Shown: positions 1 to 9,152 of the stretch, one piece after another
How the letters are laid out: each line of letters starts with the position of its first letter
Numbering within the stretch: position 1 is the stretch's first letter
Assembly: GCF_034044635.1 (NCBI RefSeq)
Contig: NZ_JAXCLX010000001.1
Coordinates: forward strand, 310,001-374,000
Direction of reading: 5' to 3'
DNA length: 64,000 nt
Origin: Dongia rigui
GTDB lineage: Bacteria; Pseudomonadota; Alphaproteobacteria; Dongiales; Dongiaceae
Program-made: the position numbers and the translations under genes
Notes under the pieces: model-generated
The model's database searches: none
Told to the model about the DNA's origin: nothing
The model's input: the letters and a program-made list of their open reading frames with translations, nothing else

Positions 1-713
1 AGGCCAAGCTCCTGCGCGCGGTCCAGGAGCGGGTGATCGACCGCGTCGGCGGCTCGCAGCCGGTGAAGGTGGATATCCGCCTCATCGCGACATCGAACCG
101 CGACATGCAGGAGGAAGTGCGCAAAGGCACGTTCCGCGAGGATCTCTATTTCCGCCTCAATGTCATGTCGCTGGAACTGCCGCCGCTGCGCGAGCGGCCG
201 GGCGACATTGCACTGCTGGCCGAACATTTCATCCACAAATACGCCGCCGCCAACGGCGTCCATATCGACTCCATCGATCCGGACGTGATGGACATGTTGC
301 GGGCCCATGAGTGGCGCGGCAATGTGCGCGAATTGGAGAACACGATGCATCGCGCCGTGCTGCTGGCGCAGGGACCGATCATCCAGAAGGACGCCATCCT
401 CCTGACCGGCGGACGCGGGCTGCCCACCGTCGGCGCCGGCATGATCGCCGCCAGCAGCCCGACCGACAGTGCTGTCGCCAAGGCGGCGGCGGTCGCTGCG
501 GCCGGGACGACAGCGCTGGTCGGCCGCACCGTTGCGGCGGTTGAGCGCGATCTCATCATCGATACGCTCAGCCATTGCCTCGGCAACCGCACGCATGCGG
601 CAAATATCCTCGGTATCTCGATCCGCACGCTGCGCAACAAGTTGAAGCAATACAACGAGGAAGGCTTTGCCGTCCCGGCCGCCCATGGCGAGAGCGAAGC
701 CGCGAGCGCCTGA
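1..713 (+). CDS. flbD: Sigma-54-dependent flagellar regulator FlbD, C-terminal part (5' end outside window)
   Basis: The reading frame is open at base 3 and enters the window inside an NtrC-type AAA+ domain: the stretches RLIATSNRDM, REDLYFRLNV and PLRERPGDI are the conserved sensor and arginine-finger region of sigma-54 activators. A Fis-type helix-turn-helix follows near the C-terminus (ANILGISIRTLRNKLKQY). The short Ala-rich tail and the position 56 bases upstream of flhA identify it as FlbD, which in alphaproteobacteria activates or represses late flagellar promoters with RNA polymerase-sigma54. The receiver domain and the P-loop lie outside the window, so only the last 230 or so residues can be judged. 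The family is certain; the FlbD assignment rests mainly on context. Confidence 0.9.
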   Translation, partial: AKLLRAVQERVIDRVGGSQPVKVDIRLIATSNRDMQEEVRKGTFREDLYFRLNVMSLELPPLRERPGDIALLAEHFIHKYAAANGVHIDSIDPDVMDMLRAHEWRGNVRELENTMHRAVLLAQGPIIQKDAILLTGGRGLPTVGAGMIAASSPTDSAVAKAAAVAAAGTTALVGRTVAAVERDLIIDTLSHCLGNRTHAANILGISIRTLRNKLKQYNEEGFAVPAAHGESEAASA

Positions 714-769
714 CCCTCGGAACATTTCGAACTTTTGCAAGCCGGATTGAAACAAGGGGATAGCGGTCG

Positions 770-2884
770 ATGACCGATGCGGCGACGGGCAATGGCACTC
801 CAGGCGGCGGCATGCAGTCGCTCGGCCACGCACTCAAGTTCCTCAAGCGCGGCGAGATTGCGCTGGCACTGGGCCTCGTGTCTGTGCTGTCGGTGCTCAT
901 CTTCCCGATGCCGGCTTGGCTGCTCGATATCTCGCTAGCCTTCTCGATCACCATCTCAATCCTCATCCTGATGACGGTGCTGTTCATCGAGAAGCCGCTC
1001 GACTTCTCCAGCTTTCCGACCGTCCTCCTTCTGGTAACGATGCTGCGCTTGGCGCTCAACCTCGCCTCAACCCGCCTCATCCTTACCCATGGCCATGAAG
1101 GCACTGATGCCGCCGGTCACGTCATCCAGGCCTTCGGCGGCTTCATCATGGGTGGCAACTACGTCATCGGCATCATCGTCTTCGCCATCCTGGTGCTGGT
1201 AAACTTCGTCGTCATCACCAAGGGTTCGGGCCGTATCGCCGAAGTGTCGGCGCGCTTCAGCCTGGACGCCATGCCCGGCAAGCAGATGGCGGTCGACGCC
1301 GACCTGTCGGCCGGCCTGATCGACGAAAAGGAAGCCAAGGCAAGGCGCAAGAACCTCGAAGACGAAAGCAACTTCTTCGGCTCCATGGACGGTGCGGCGA
1401 AGTTCGTTCGCGGTGACGCCATCGCCGGCCTCATCATCGTCTTCATCAACGTCATTGGCGGCATCATCATCGGCGTGGCGCAAGAGGGCCTCTCGATGAG
1501 CGAGGCGGCCTCGACCTACACCTTGCTGACGGTCGGCGACGGCCTGGTTTCGCAGATTCCGGCGCTCATCGTTTCGACCGGCGCCGGCATGCTGGTCACC
1601 AAGGCAGGCGTTTCCGGCTCGACAGACAAGGCGCTCTTCAAGCAGTTGTCCGGCTATCCGGCGGCGTTGGGGCTTGCTGCCTTCCTGATGACGCTCATGT
1701 CGCTGATGCCGGGCATCCCAACCCTGCCTTTTCTCAGCTTGGCGGGACTGACCGGCCTCATGGCCTATCTGGTCATGCGCCATCAGAAGAAAGCCGCCGT
1801 TGTCGCGGTGCAACAGCAGGTGGCCGAGCAATCCCATGTGCCTGTCGCCGAAGAGCCGATTTCGACCGCGTTGTCGCTCGATGCCATCCGCCTCGAGCTC
1901 GGCTACGGGCTTCTTGGCCTCATCAATACGGAGCGCGGGCATCGCTTGACCGACCAGGTCAAGGCGCTGCGCCGGCAGCTCGCCGGCGAAATGGGCTATA
2001 TCCTGCCAGCCGTCCGCATCCAGGACAATTTGCAGATCCAGGCCAATTCCTATGTGATCCGCATCAAGGAAATCGAGGCCGGGCGTGGCGATTTGCGCCC
2101 CAACATGATCCTGGTGATGGATCCACGCGGCGACAAGATCAACATGTCCGGCGAGGAGACCACCGAGCCCACCTTCGGCCTGCCCGCCATGTGGGTTGAT
2201 CCCAGCGCCCGTGAGGAGGCACTCTTTCGCGGCTATACCGTTGTCGATCCGGCGACCGTCATCACGACACATTTGACGGAGCTGGTGAAGGACAACATGG
2301 CCGAGCTGCTGTCGCATGCCGAAACGCAGAAGCTGCTCGACGAACTGCCGAAGGAAAACCAGAAGCTGGTTGCCGATCTCATTCCCGGCCAGATTTCCGT
2401 GGGCGGCGTCCAGCGCGTTCTGCAGGCGCTTCTGTCGGAACGCGTCTCCATCCGCGACCTGCCGAATATTCTCGAAGGGGTCGCCGAAGCGGCCGGCTAT
2501 TCCCGCAACGTCAACGCCATCGTCGAGCATGTCCGCGCACGCCTCGCCCGCCAGATATCGGATGCCAGCAGCGACGGCTCCGGCGTGATCCCGCTGGTGA
2601 CGTTGTCGCCCGAATGGGAGCAGGCCTTCGCCAACGCCGTCCGCGGTGATGGCGAGGACCGGCAGTTGGTCATGGCGCCGAGCGACCTGCAGCAATTCAT
2701 CCAGAGCGTCCGCCAGACTTTCGAGCGTTTCGCCATCATGGGCGATAGCCCGGTCCTGCTGACCAGCCCCGGGATCCGCCCCTTCGTCCGGTCGATCGTC
2801 GAGCGCTTCCGCCCGGCGACAACCGTGATGTCGCAGAATGAAATTCATCCCAAGGCCAAGATTCGCACTCTCGGGCAGATCTGA
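770..2884 (+). CDS. flhA: Flagellar biosynthesis protein FlhA
   Basis: This 704-residue protein has the size and layout of FlhA, the large inner-membrane subunit of the flagellar type III export gate. The N-terminal half holds about eight hydrophobic segments and the FHIPEP-type cytoplasmic loop (FSLDAMPGKQMAVDADL). The C-terminal half, from about residue 360, is the soluble domain that docks export chaperones and the ATPase complex. The start at 770 follows the sequence AAGGGGATAG. The stop overlaps the flhF start by one base, so flhA, flhF, flhG and the next gene form one transcription unit downstream of flbD. No disrupted motif is seen. Confidence 0.97.
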   Translation: MTDAATGNGTPGGGMQSLGHALKFLKRGEIALALGLVSVLSVLIFPMPAWLLDISLAFSITISILILMTVLFIEKPLDFSSFPTVLLLVTMLRLALNLASTRLILTHGHEGTDAAGHVIQAFGGFIMGGNYVIGIIVFAILVLVNFVVITKGSGRIAEVSARFSLDAMPGKQMAVDADLSAGLIDEKEAKARRKNLEDESNFFGSMDGAAKFVRGDAIAGLIIVFINVIGGIIIGVAQEGLSMSEAASTYTLLTVGDGLVSQIPALIVSTGAGMLVTKAGVSGSTDKALFKQLSGYPAALGLAAFLMTLMSLMPGIPTLPFLSLAGLTGLMAYLVMRHQKKAAVVAVQQQVAEQSHVPVAEEPISTALSLDAIRLELGYGLLGLINTERGHRLTDQVKALRRQLAGEMGYILPAVRIQDNLQIQANSYVIRIKEIEAGRGDLRPNMILVMDPRGDKINMSGEETTEPTFGLPAMWVDPSAREEALFRGYTVVDPATVITTHLTELVKDNMAELLSHAETQKLLDELPKENQKLVADLIPGQISVGGVQRVLQALLSERVSIRDLPNILEGVAEAAGYSRNVNAIVEHVRARLARQISDASSDGSGVIPLVTLSPEWEQAFANAVRGDGEDRQLVMAPSDLQQFIQSVRQTFERFAIMGDSPVLLTSPGIRPFVRSIVERFRPATTVMSQNEIHPKAKIRTLGQI

Positions 2885-3861
2885 TGCGCCTGCGCACCTA
2901 CAACGCGCCCAGCATGAAGGACGCCATGGCCGCGGTGAAGGCCGAGCTGGGCGAAGATGCAGTCATTCTGAATGTCGAACAGATCGGGCAGGTGGTCAAA
3001 ATCACCGCAGCGCTCGATCGCGATGCGATCCTCGCTCAGCCGCCCGCCCCTGCCCAGGATCCGCTCGACGCCATAGCCCAGGCACTCGACTTCCACCGGG
3101 TCGCACCGACGCTTGCCGATCGGCTGACGCAGCAGGCGGCACAGGTACTGCTCGAGAACCCGCACCAGGCCCTGGCGGCTGCGCTGCGCCTGCGCTTTCC
3201 GAGCCAGCCGCTGACGGAGCGCCGCCCGGCCCGGCCGATCATGCTGGTCGGCCTGCCGGGCGCCGGCAAAACGGCAACGCTTGCCAAGTTGATCGCCCGC
3301 GCCAAACTGCGCAAGTGGCAGAGCGTCGCCATCACCTGCGACGTCGTCAAGGCCGGTGCCGTTGAACAGCTTGGCACCTATGCCAAGGCTTTGCAGGTGC
3401 AAGCCTTTCGGGCCGGCGATGCCGGTACGTTGAAGCGAGCAGTAGCCCAGGCACCCGCCGATGCGCTGGTCATCATCGACACCGTCGGCTGCAACCCACT
3501 GGAGGCCGGCGATCTGGCTCATCTCACCGACCTCGCCCAGGCGGTCAAAGCCGAAATGGTTCTGGTCATGGCGGCCGGCGGCTGCCCAGTCGAATCCGGG
3601 GAACTCGGCCAGCTATTTGCCGAAGCCGGGGCCAGCCGCCTTATCCCCACCCGCATTGACGCCGCGCGGCGCTACGGTGGTATCCTGTCGGCAGCTGAGG
3701 CTGGTCGGTTCGCTTTCGCGGAATTCGGTGTGTCGCCCGAAATCGCAACCGGGCTTGATATCGTCGGCGCGGATCGGTTGGCTGAATGGCTGTTGCAGAG
3801 CCGGCCAGATGCCGCGCCAAAGCGTGAACTGCCCCGTCAAGCATTTGGAACGAGATCATGA
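2884..3861 (+). CDS. flhF: Flagellar biosynthesis GTPase FlhF
   Basis: A 325-residue SRP-type GTPase. The visible G-motifs are G1 (GLPGAGKT, about residues 122-129), the substrate-binding loop KAGAVEQL, G3 (DTVG) and a G4 variant TRID in place of the usual TKLD. The N-terminus (MRLRTYNAPSMKDAM) is the conserved FlhF opening. FlhF sets the number and site of polar flagella and recruits FliF. At 325 residues it is shorter than many homologues; the linker between the N-terminal part and the NG domain is small. It overlaps flhA by one base and flhG by four, which indicates coupled translation. Confidence 0.93.
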   Translation: MRLRTYNAPSMKDAMAAVKAELGEDAVILNVEQIGQVVKITAALDRDAILAQPPAPAQDPLDAIAQALDFHRVAPTLADRLTQQAAQVLLENPHQALAAALRLRFPSQPLTERRPARPIMLVGLPGAGKTATLAKLIARAKLRKWQSVAITCDVVKAGAVEQLGTYAKALQVQAFRAGDAGTLKRAVAQAPADALVIIDTVGCNPLEAGDLAHLTDLAQAVKAEMVLVMAAGGCPVESGELGQLFAEAGASRLIPTRIDAARRYGGILSAAEAGRFAFAEFGVSPEIATGLDIVGADRLAEWLLQSRPDAAPKRELPRQAFGTRS

Positions 3862-4658
3862 ACGAGCAGGCACAGCGCGGCATCGCCGCCGTCAAATCCG
3901 ATAGTGCCGTTATTCCCGGCGCGATCGCGATCGCCTCGGGCAAGGGCGGTGTCGGCAAGACCTGGCTTTCCATCACCCTCGCCCAGGCATTGTCACGCAA
4001 TGGGGAGCGCGTCGTCCTGTTCGACGGCGATCTCGGCCTTGCCAATGTGGATATTCAGCTTGGCCTGACGCCGGCGATCGATCTCGGCACGGCAATCGAA
4101 CGGCAACTGCCGCTGGCCAGGGCCGTCACCCGCTCTGCGGCCGGATTTGATGTGATTGCCGGTCGCTCCGGCTCCGGCGGCCTCGCCAACATGCCCTTGC
4201 ACCGACTCTCTGCGCTGATCGCGGCGTTGCGCGACGTGGCGACACAATATGACCGCGTCATCATCGACCTTGGTGCGGGCATCGACCGACCGGTCCGCCT
4301 GCTCGCGGCGCAATGCGAGACGGCGCTTGTCGTCGCCAATGACGAGCCGACCACGCTCACCGATGCCTACGCGCTCATCAAGATGTTGACCTCCGACCAG
4401 GCGCCCTGCCGGGTGGGCCTGGTCGTCAATTCGGCGCAGGACACCATCCAGGGCCAGCAGACCTACGCCACGCTTTCAAAGGCCTGCCAGAATTTCCTGA
4501 AGCTGGATCCGCCGCTCCTTGGCATCATCCGCCGCGACCCAAAGGTGAAGGAGGCGATCCGCGCCCAAGCGCCGTTGCTCACACGCCATCCCGGCAGCAT
4601 CGCCGCGCAGGATGTGGAGGCGCTGGCCGGGCAGATCCCGCTCATCAACCTCACATGA
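3858..4658 (+). CDS. flhG: MinD/ParA-like flagellar number regulator FlhG (FleN)
   Basis: A 266-residue MinD/ParA-family ATPase with the deviant Walker A motif ASGKGGVGKTW (about residues 32-42), Walker A' DGDLGLANVDIQLGL, and a switch II/Walker B region at VIIDLGAGI. Proteins of this family next to flhF restrain flagellar number, acting with FlhF at the cell pole. A C-terminal amphipathic helix for membrane binding is plausible but was not verified. The four-base overlaps with flhF and with the downstream gene support one operon. Confidence 0.93.
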   Translation: MNEQAQRGIAAVKSDSAVIPGAIAIASGKGGVGKTWLSITLAQALSRNGERVVLFDGDLGLANVDIQLGLTPAIDLGTAIERQLPLARAVTRSAAGFDVIAGRSGSGGLANMPLHRLSALIAALRDVATQYDRVIIDLGAGIDRPVRLLAAQCETALVVANDEPTTLTDAYALIKMLTSDQAPCRVGLVVNSAQDTIQGQQTYATLSKACQNFLKLDPPLLGIIRRDPKVKEAIRAQAPLLTRHPGSIAAQDVEALAGQIPLINLT

Positions 4659-7054
4659 GCGACATCCTTAACCCGCTGGGCGGCCGCTTCGTCGGGCCTT
4701 CGGGCACGGTGGCGACGACCTCGGTGTTGGGGACGGTCGCCGATCCGCCGCGGGGCCTGCGCCAAGTCGACCCGGGCACGATCATCAAGGGCGTTGTACT
4801 CGGGCGGGAAAGTGACGGCCTTACCGCCATCGCCACCGACAAGGGTACGGTCCGTGTCGCCGCCAACGTCACTCTGCCAGCAGGCGCCCATGTGACGCTT
4901 GAGGTCCGACCGGCCGGTGACCGCCTGCAGGTCCTCATCCTGTCGAACGATTTGCTCGCGCGCCCGGCACCACCGACCACGGCCCAGACCACCGGAACAA
5001 GCCCCCCCACAGCGACACCTGTGCCGGCGGGGGGCACCCAGGCCGGCAGCACCGATGTGCGTCCGGGGGCGAGCGCGCCAGCGCCGGCACCGCCGCCACG
5101 CGTCGAGCCCAGCATCGAGTTCGTCGGGTCCAATTTGCGCGCCGTGGTGGTCCGTGAGCCGGCCCCTGCTGCATCTTCACCCTTGCCTGCAACAGCCTTG
5201 CCGCAGGTGCCGCCCGCGCCGCCCCCATCCTCACCGGCGGCAGTCCAACCTCCCCCGGTTCAACCGCCGCAGCCAGGGCCCGCGCCGGCTCAATCTACGC
5301 CAGCTCAATCTACGCCAGTTCAATCGGCACCAGTCCCGTCAACCCCAGCCCCATCTCCGCCGGCCCCATCTACGCCGGCCCAATTTCCACAGGTGCAATC
5401 GCCGCAAGCACCATCACCGGCACCGCCAGCGCCCACACCCACACCACCTTCGCCTGCGCCGGCTTCGCCGCCGGCAGCTGCGCCAGCCGGTATTCCACCA
5501 ACTGCACCGCCCCAAAGCGGAACTGGTGCTGGGATACCCGTACCTGGCGCGACAACCACAACGTTGCCGCCAGCGCCGCCTCCCACAGGGCAGAGTGGGG
5601 AGCTGCCACTGCCTGTCGGAGGCAACGTAACGCTGCCGTCGGCGCCGATCCTGGCCGCCGCCGGCGGCACCCCAGCACCGAGCATACCCGTCGGCCCCAT
5701 CTTGGTGGAGATCATACCCGCAGCCACGTTGACCAGCGCCGCGACAGTGCAAGCGGCACTGCTTGCCGCGGGTGCCGAGAAAAAGGACCGGACGAGCGTC
5801 ACCAGCGTCGGCACCCCTGCCCCGTCGGCATCATTGTCGCAGGTTGCAGTGCGTGACGGCGTGGCAGCGGCACCCATGCCGGACTTTCCTGAATCCAATG
5901 CGGCGTCCATCGGCGGAATTCCGGTTGAGAGCGCGCTCACGGCCGGTGCCAAGCAGCGCATCCTGGCGTTATTTGCAGCGGCCGGCGCCATGCCGGATCT
6001 GTCGGTCGACGAGATCAAGCCGGCCGGAACGCGGTCGACCGCACCCGGTCAGCCACTGCCGCTCGGCGCGGAATTGAAGCTGCGCGTATTGGCAGTCCAG
6101 ATGCAGGCCGGGCAGCAGATAACGTTCGATCCCATCGCGCTCGATCCCCATGACGCCCAGGGTCAGGTCATCTTTGGTCGCGTCGTCAGCGTGACGCCGG
6201 CCGGGCATGCCGTCATCCATACGCCCATTGGCGACATCATGCTGCAGCACCGTTCGGCCCTGGTGCCGGGCGCACAACTGGCGCTTGCGATCGATACGCT
6301 GGAAAGCGCCGGTCCGCCGGCGTTGCCGACGCCTGTCGTGCAGACACCGCAACAGGCACTGCTCACCCTCTCGCAAGGCTGGCCGACGCTTGCTGATCTC
6401 GTTGCCCTGTTGCAGGGGTCAAGCCCCGAGGCAACGCGCGCTGCGATCGATGCGGACACGGCACATCAGGCACTGGCAATGTTGCCGCATGCCGGCATTC
6501 GCCTCGGCGCTGGCCTCATGAGCGCCATGGCGGCGCTGCGCAGCGGTGACCTCGCCAAGCTACTGGGGCCCCTGCTCGCCAGCAAAGGAATTGGCGGCGA
6601 CAAGGAAGAATTGGTGAAGCGCCTCAAAGGCGAATTCGCGCAGCTTTCGGCACTCGCGCAGGATCGGCCGGAGGTGGATTGGCGCGCACTTTTCCTGCCC
6701 GTGATCGATGACAAGGGCCAAATCAGCCAGATCAACCTCTTCTATCGTCGCTCAAAGAAAGGCGAGGCGGGGGCAAATGAACGGGGCAGCGGTACGCGTT
6801 TCGTGGTCGAGGCGGACTTTTCGCGCCTTGGCCCATTCCAACTCGACGGCCTGATGCGCCCGCAGCGCTTTGACCTCATGGTCAGGAGCCGCCAGCGCCT
6901 GACCGAGCGCATGCGCCGCGAGATCGAAGCCATCTACGAGGAAACGCGCGGCCTTACCGGCTTTGCCGGCTCGATTGCATTTCAGACGGTCAATGAGTTT
7001 CCAGTGATCCCGCTCGACGACCTCAAAAAAGGCCGGCCAACCTATACGGTCTAG
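4655..7054 (+). CDS. Proline-rich protein of the flagellar operon, possible FliK-like hook-length control protein
   Basis: A 799-residue protein starting inside the flhG stop codon. It has a small beta-rich segment (about residues 40-97, including GTIIKGVVLGRE), then a long Pro/Ala/Ser/Gln/Thr linker (about 105-345) with five-residue repeats, then a second beta-rich segment resembling the first (about 500-550, with GQVIFGRVVSV). The more conserved C-terminus (about 640-799) includes RFVVEADFSRLGPFQLDGL. Two compact ends joined by a long flexible linker, the flagellar location and the 'LG-L-DG' C-terminal pattern are reminiscent of FliK, the secreted hook ruler. I cannot confirm FliK homology by eye, so the name is left open. 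It meets fliJ tail to tail with a four-base overlap. Confidence 0.8.
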   Translation: MSDILNPLGGRFVGPSGTVATTSVLGTVADPPRGLRQVDPGTIIKGVVLGRESDGLTAIATDKGTVRVAANVTLPAGAHVTLEVRPAGDRLQVLILSNDLLARPAPPTTAQTTGTSPPTATPVPAGGTQAGSTDVRPGASAPAPAPPPRVEPSIEFVGSNLRAVVVREPAPAASSPLPATALPQVPPAPPPSSPAAVQPPPVQPPQPGPAPAQSTPAQSTPVQSAPVPSTPAPSPPAPSTPAQFPQVQSPQAPSPAPPAPTPTPPSPAPASPPAAAPAGIPPTAPPQSGTGAGIPVPGATTTTLPPAPPPTGQSGELPLPVGGNVTLPSAPILAAAGGTPAPSIPVGPILVEIIPAATLTSAATVQAALLAAGAEKKDRTSVTSVGTPAPSASLSQVAVRDGVAAAPMPDFPESNAASIGGIPVESALTAGAKQRILALFAAAGAMPDLSVDEIKPAGTRSTAPGQPLPLGAELKLRVLAVQMQAGQQITFDPIALDPHDAQGQVIFGRVVSVTPAGHAVIHTPIGDIMLQHRSALVPGAQLALAIDTLESAGPPALPTPVVQTPQQALLTLSQGWPTLADLVALLQGSSPEATRAAIDADTAHQALAMLPHAGIRLGAGLMSAMAALRSGDLAKLLGPLLASKGIGGDKEELVKRLKGEFAQLSALAQDRPEVDWRALFLPVIDDKGQISQINLFYRRSKKGEAGANERGSGTRFVVEADFSRLGPFQLDGLMRPQRFDLMVRSRQRLTERMRREIEAIYEETRGLTGFAGSIAFQTVNEFPVIPLDDLKKGRPTYTV
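5288..5422 (+). repeat. Tandem 15-bp repeat array within the proline-rich gene
   Basis: Nine consecutive 15-bp units encode five-residue blocks of the type (S/P)-x-P-A-Q. The first two units (5288-5302 and 5303-5317) are identical (GCTCAATCTACGCCA); later units diverge at one to seven positions. The array keeps the reading frame, so copy-number change would shorten or lengthen the linker in steps of five residues. Confidence 0.85.
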
Positions 7055-7476
7055 CTCTCGCGCTTCATCTTGCGGCGATGCTGTTCGAGGCCCATTTCAT
7101 CGGTCGCGATCTGCTCGCGCCGTGCCGCCGCCTGGCGCTTACGCTCCTGGCGGTTCTGGATAGTCTGCTCCGTCTTCTTGATGTCGCCGAAGGTCTCGGC
7201 GATTTCCTCGCGCACGCGCTCGAGCTCCAAGGTGACATCGGCAACCGATTGCTCCAGCCGCTCGCGGCGTTTGGACATCATGTCGCGATAGCCCGGCAAA
7301 TGCCGGCTGGCTTCGAGGTCAGTGCGCGCGATCTCGATCTCGCGCGCGACATCTGCATCGAGCTTCGTAATATCACCCTGCAAGCGCTCGATCAGCGCCG
7401 TGAGATCTGCGGCCTGCCGTCGCTTCTCGTCGAGCGTCCATTTCTGCAGACGCAGCAGCTGGTCGAGGCCATTCAT
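7051..7476 (-). CDS. fliJ: Flagellar export protein FliJ
   Basis: A 141-residue, highly charged protein predicted to be almost wholly alpha-helical coiled coil, the usual size and composition of FliJ. FliJ sits in the centre of the FliI ATPase ring and links it to FlhA in the flagellar type III export apparatus. The start [11 protein letters not shown] and the Glu/Arg/Gln-rich heptads are typical. The gene overlaps the fliI stop by four bases, so both are read from the same minus-strand transcript. Confidence 0.88.
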   Translation of the reverse strand: MNGLDQLLRLQKWTLDEKRRQAADLTALIERLQGDITKLDADVAREIEIARTDLEASRHLPGYRDMMSKRRERLEQSVADVTLELERVREEIAETFGDIKKTEQTIQNRQERKRQAAARREQIATDEMGLEQHRRKMKRES

Positions 7477-8849
7477 TCGCTGGCAGCCTCGTCGCCAGTC
7501 ACGGCTGTATCATCCACAAGCCCTAGAATACCTGCCAATGTGCTGTAGCCGCTGGCAAGCGTCGACTGCTCCTCGCGCCGCTGGCCAAGGAACCGTTCGA
7601 TCTCCGGGTATAGCAGCAATGCCTGGTCGACCGCCGGATCGGTGCCGCGTTTATAGGCGCCGAGGCGAATGAGTTCGGCCATGTCCTCATAGACCGACAT
7701 ATGGCGCCGCGCCTCACGCACGATCTTGTTTTCGAACTCGTTGTTGCAGCCGGGCATGGTGCGCGACAGCGAGCGCAGGATATTGACTGCCGGATAGCGC
7801 CCGCGCTCGGCAATCGAGCGCTCCAGCACGATATGCCCGTCCAAGATTCCGCGGCAGGCATCGGCAATGGGTTCGTTATGATCGTCGCCTTCGACCAGCA
7901 CGGTGAAGAGGCCGGTGATCGAGCCGGATCCTGCCACGCCAGGCCCTGCCCGTTCCAACAATCGCGGCAGCTCGGCAAAAACCGATGGTGTGTAGCCTTT
8001 GGAGGCAGGCGGCTCGCCGATCGAAAGGCCGATCTCGCGCATCGCCATGGCAAAGCGGGTCACGGAATCCATCAGGCAAAGAACATCTTCGCCCTGATCG
8101 CGGAAGAGTTCCGCCAGTGCCAGCGTCATCTGCGCCGCCTGGCGCCGGAGCAACGGCGATTCATCCGAAGTCGCGACAACGACGACGCTGCGGGCCAAGC
8201 CTTCCGGCCCCAATTCGTCCTCGATGAACTCCTGCACTTCGCGGCCACGTTCACCGATCAGCCCGATCACGTTGATGTCGAGCGAGGTATAGCGCGCCAT
8301 CATCGACATCAGCACCGACTTGCCGATGCCGGATGCCGCAAAGATGCCAAGGCGCTGCCCCTTGCAGACGCTCGTGAAGGTGTTGATGGCCTTGATGCCG
8401 AGGTCGATCTTGCCCCCGACACGGACACGCGCATGGGCGGGTGGCGGTTGGTTGCGGATCCGGCAGGGTTCCGGCCCCTGCGGCAAAGGCCCCTTGCCAT
8501 CGATCGGTTCGCCGAAGGCATTGATCACGCGGCCCAGCCAGGCACGGGTCGGACGCACGACCGGCTCGCCGTCGATCAACACAACCTTGCTGCCCAGTCC
8601 CACGCCTTCCAGCGAGCCATAGGTCATGGCGAGTGCCAGGCCTTCGCGGAAGCCGACGATTTCGCACGGCACCTGGCGCTGGTTGCGGTCCACCAGCGCG
8701 CAACGCGCGCCGATCGAAAGCGCGCTTTCCATGCCGCTGATCTCGACCAGCATGCCGACGACGGCGGCGACGCGCCCATAGATACGTATTTCGGGCACGC
8801 GCGCGAGCTCGCGGTAGAACGCGTCGAAATCCTGCAATTTGGCGCTCAC
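7473..8849 (-). CDS. fliI: Flagellum-specific ATPase FliI
   Basis: A 458-residue member of the F1-ATPase-like type III secretion ATPases. Walker A lies at about residues 168-178 ([11 protein letters not shown]; the first Ala pair differs slightly from the usual AGSG). Further on are [13 protein letters not shown] and the Walker B segment [12 protein letters not shown], then the family-typical RLLERAG. FliI energises export of rod, hook and filament proteins. The first gene of a minus-strand fliI-fliJ unit, it is divergent from ctrA across about 300 bases, so its promoter should lie there. Confidence 0.96.
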   Translation of the reverse strand: MSAKLQDFDAFYRELARVPEIRIYGRVAAVVGMLVEISGMESALSIGARCALVDRNQRQVPCEIVGFREGLALAMTYGSLEGVGLGSKVVLIDGEPVVRPTRAWLGRVINAFGEPIDGKGPLPQGPEPCRIRNQPPPAHARVRVGGKIDLGIKAINTFTSVCKGQRLGIFAASGIGKSVLMSMMARYTSLDINVIGLIGERGREVQEFIEDELGPEGLARSVVVVATSDESPLLRRQAAQMTLALAELFRDQGEDVLCLMDSVTRFAMAMREIGLSIGEPPASKGYTPSVFAELPRLLERAGPGVAGSGSITGLFTVLVEGDDHNEPIADACRGILDGHIVLERSIAERGRYPAVNILRSLSRTMPGCNNEFENKIVREARRHMSVYEDMAELIRLGAYKRGTDPAVDQALLLYPEIERFLGQRREEQSTLASGYSTLAGILGLVDDTAVTGDEAASE

Positions 8850-9152
8850 CCCGCGGTCTTCCTTTTCATGCCGAGGACACTGCAGAGACCACCGCGACGT
8901 GGTTCTCCGGTCCTGAGGTTACCCTAACGCGGGGCTATTAAATAAGTGGTTAAGGCAGTCTTTATGGCCGAGTATTCGGGGCCGCGGTCGTTAAGACATT
9001 GGGCTTATTGGGATTTAGGCCCCTATTCCTGATCCAAAATTCCTCACCCTCCGTCATCAAAGTTAACGCCAAGTGCTTTACACAGGCCGCTATTAATGGT
9101 TAAGATTCATTGATCGATCGGCTACGGTCGAGAACCGGATGAGGTCCTTGCC
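8850..9152. other. Divergent intergenic region between fliI and ctrA
   Basis: A 303-base non-coding stretch, clearly more A+T-rich than its surroundings. It holds several TTAA half-sites (8938, 8950, 8991, 9063, 9093 and 9100) and one GANTC site (9104). No open frame with a credible ribosome binding site was seen on either strand. It must carry the promoters of fliI (minus) and ctrA (plus). Confidence 0.7.
9063..9108 (+). promoter_or_regulatory. Candidate CtrA/CcrM-controlled promoter region of ctrA
   Basis: Just upstream of ctrA, TTAA half-sites lie at 9063-9066, 9093-9096 and 9100-9103, the last two separated by only three bases. A GATTC (a GANTC methylation site) follows directly at 9104-9108. 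In Caulobacter, ctrA is autoregulated through TTAA-containing boxes and its P1 promoter is silenced by CcrM methylation at a GANTC. The exact TTAA-N7-TTAA spacing of a full CtrA box is not present here, so the assignment is tentative. Confidence 0.45.

Noticed and set aside
1067-2848. Minus-strand open frame of 593 residues
   Set aside because: Antisense to flhA, which is clearly the real gene.
8938-8953. TTAA...TTAA as a canonical CtrA box
   Set aside because: The spacing is eight bases rather than the seven of the consensus, so it is only listed as part of the TTAA-rich region.
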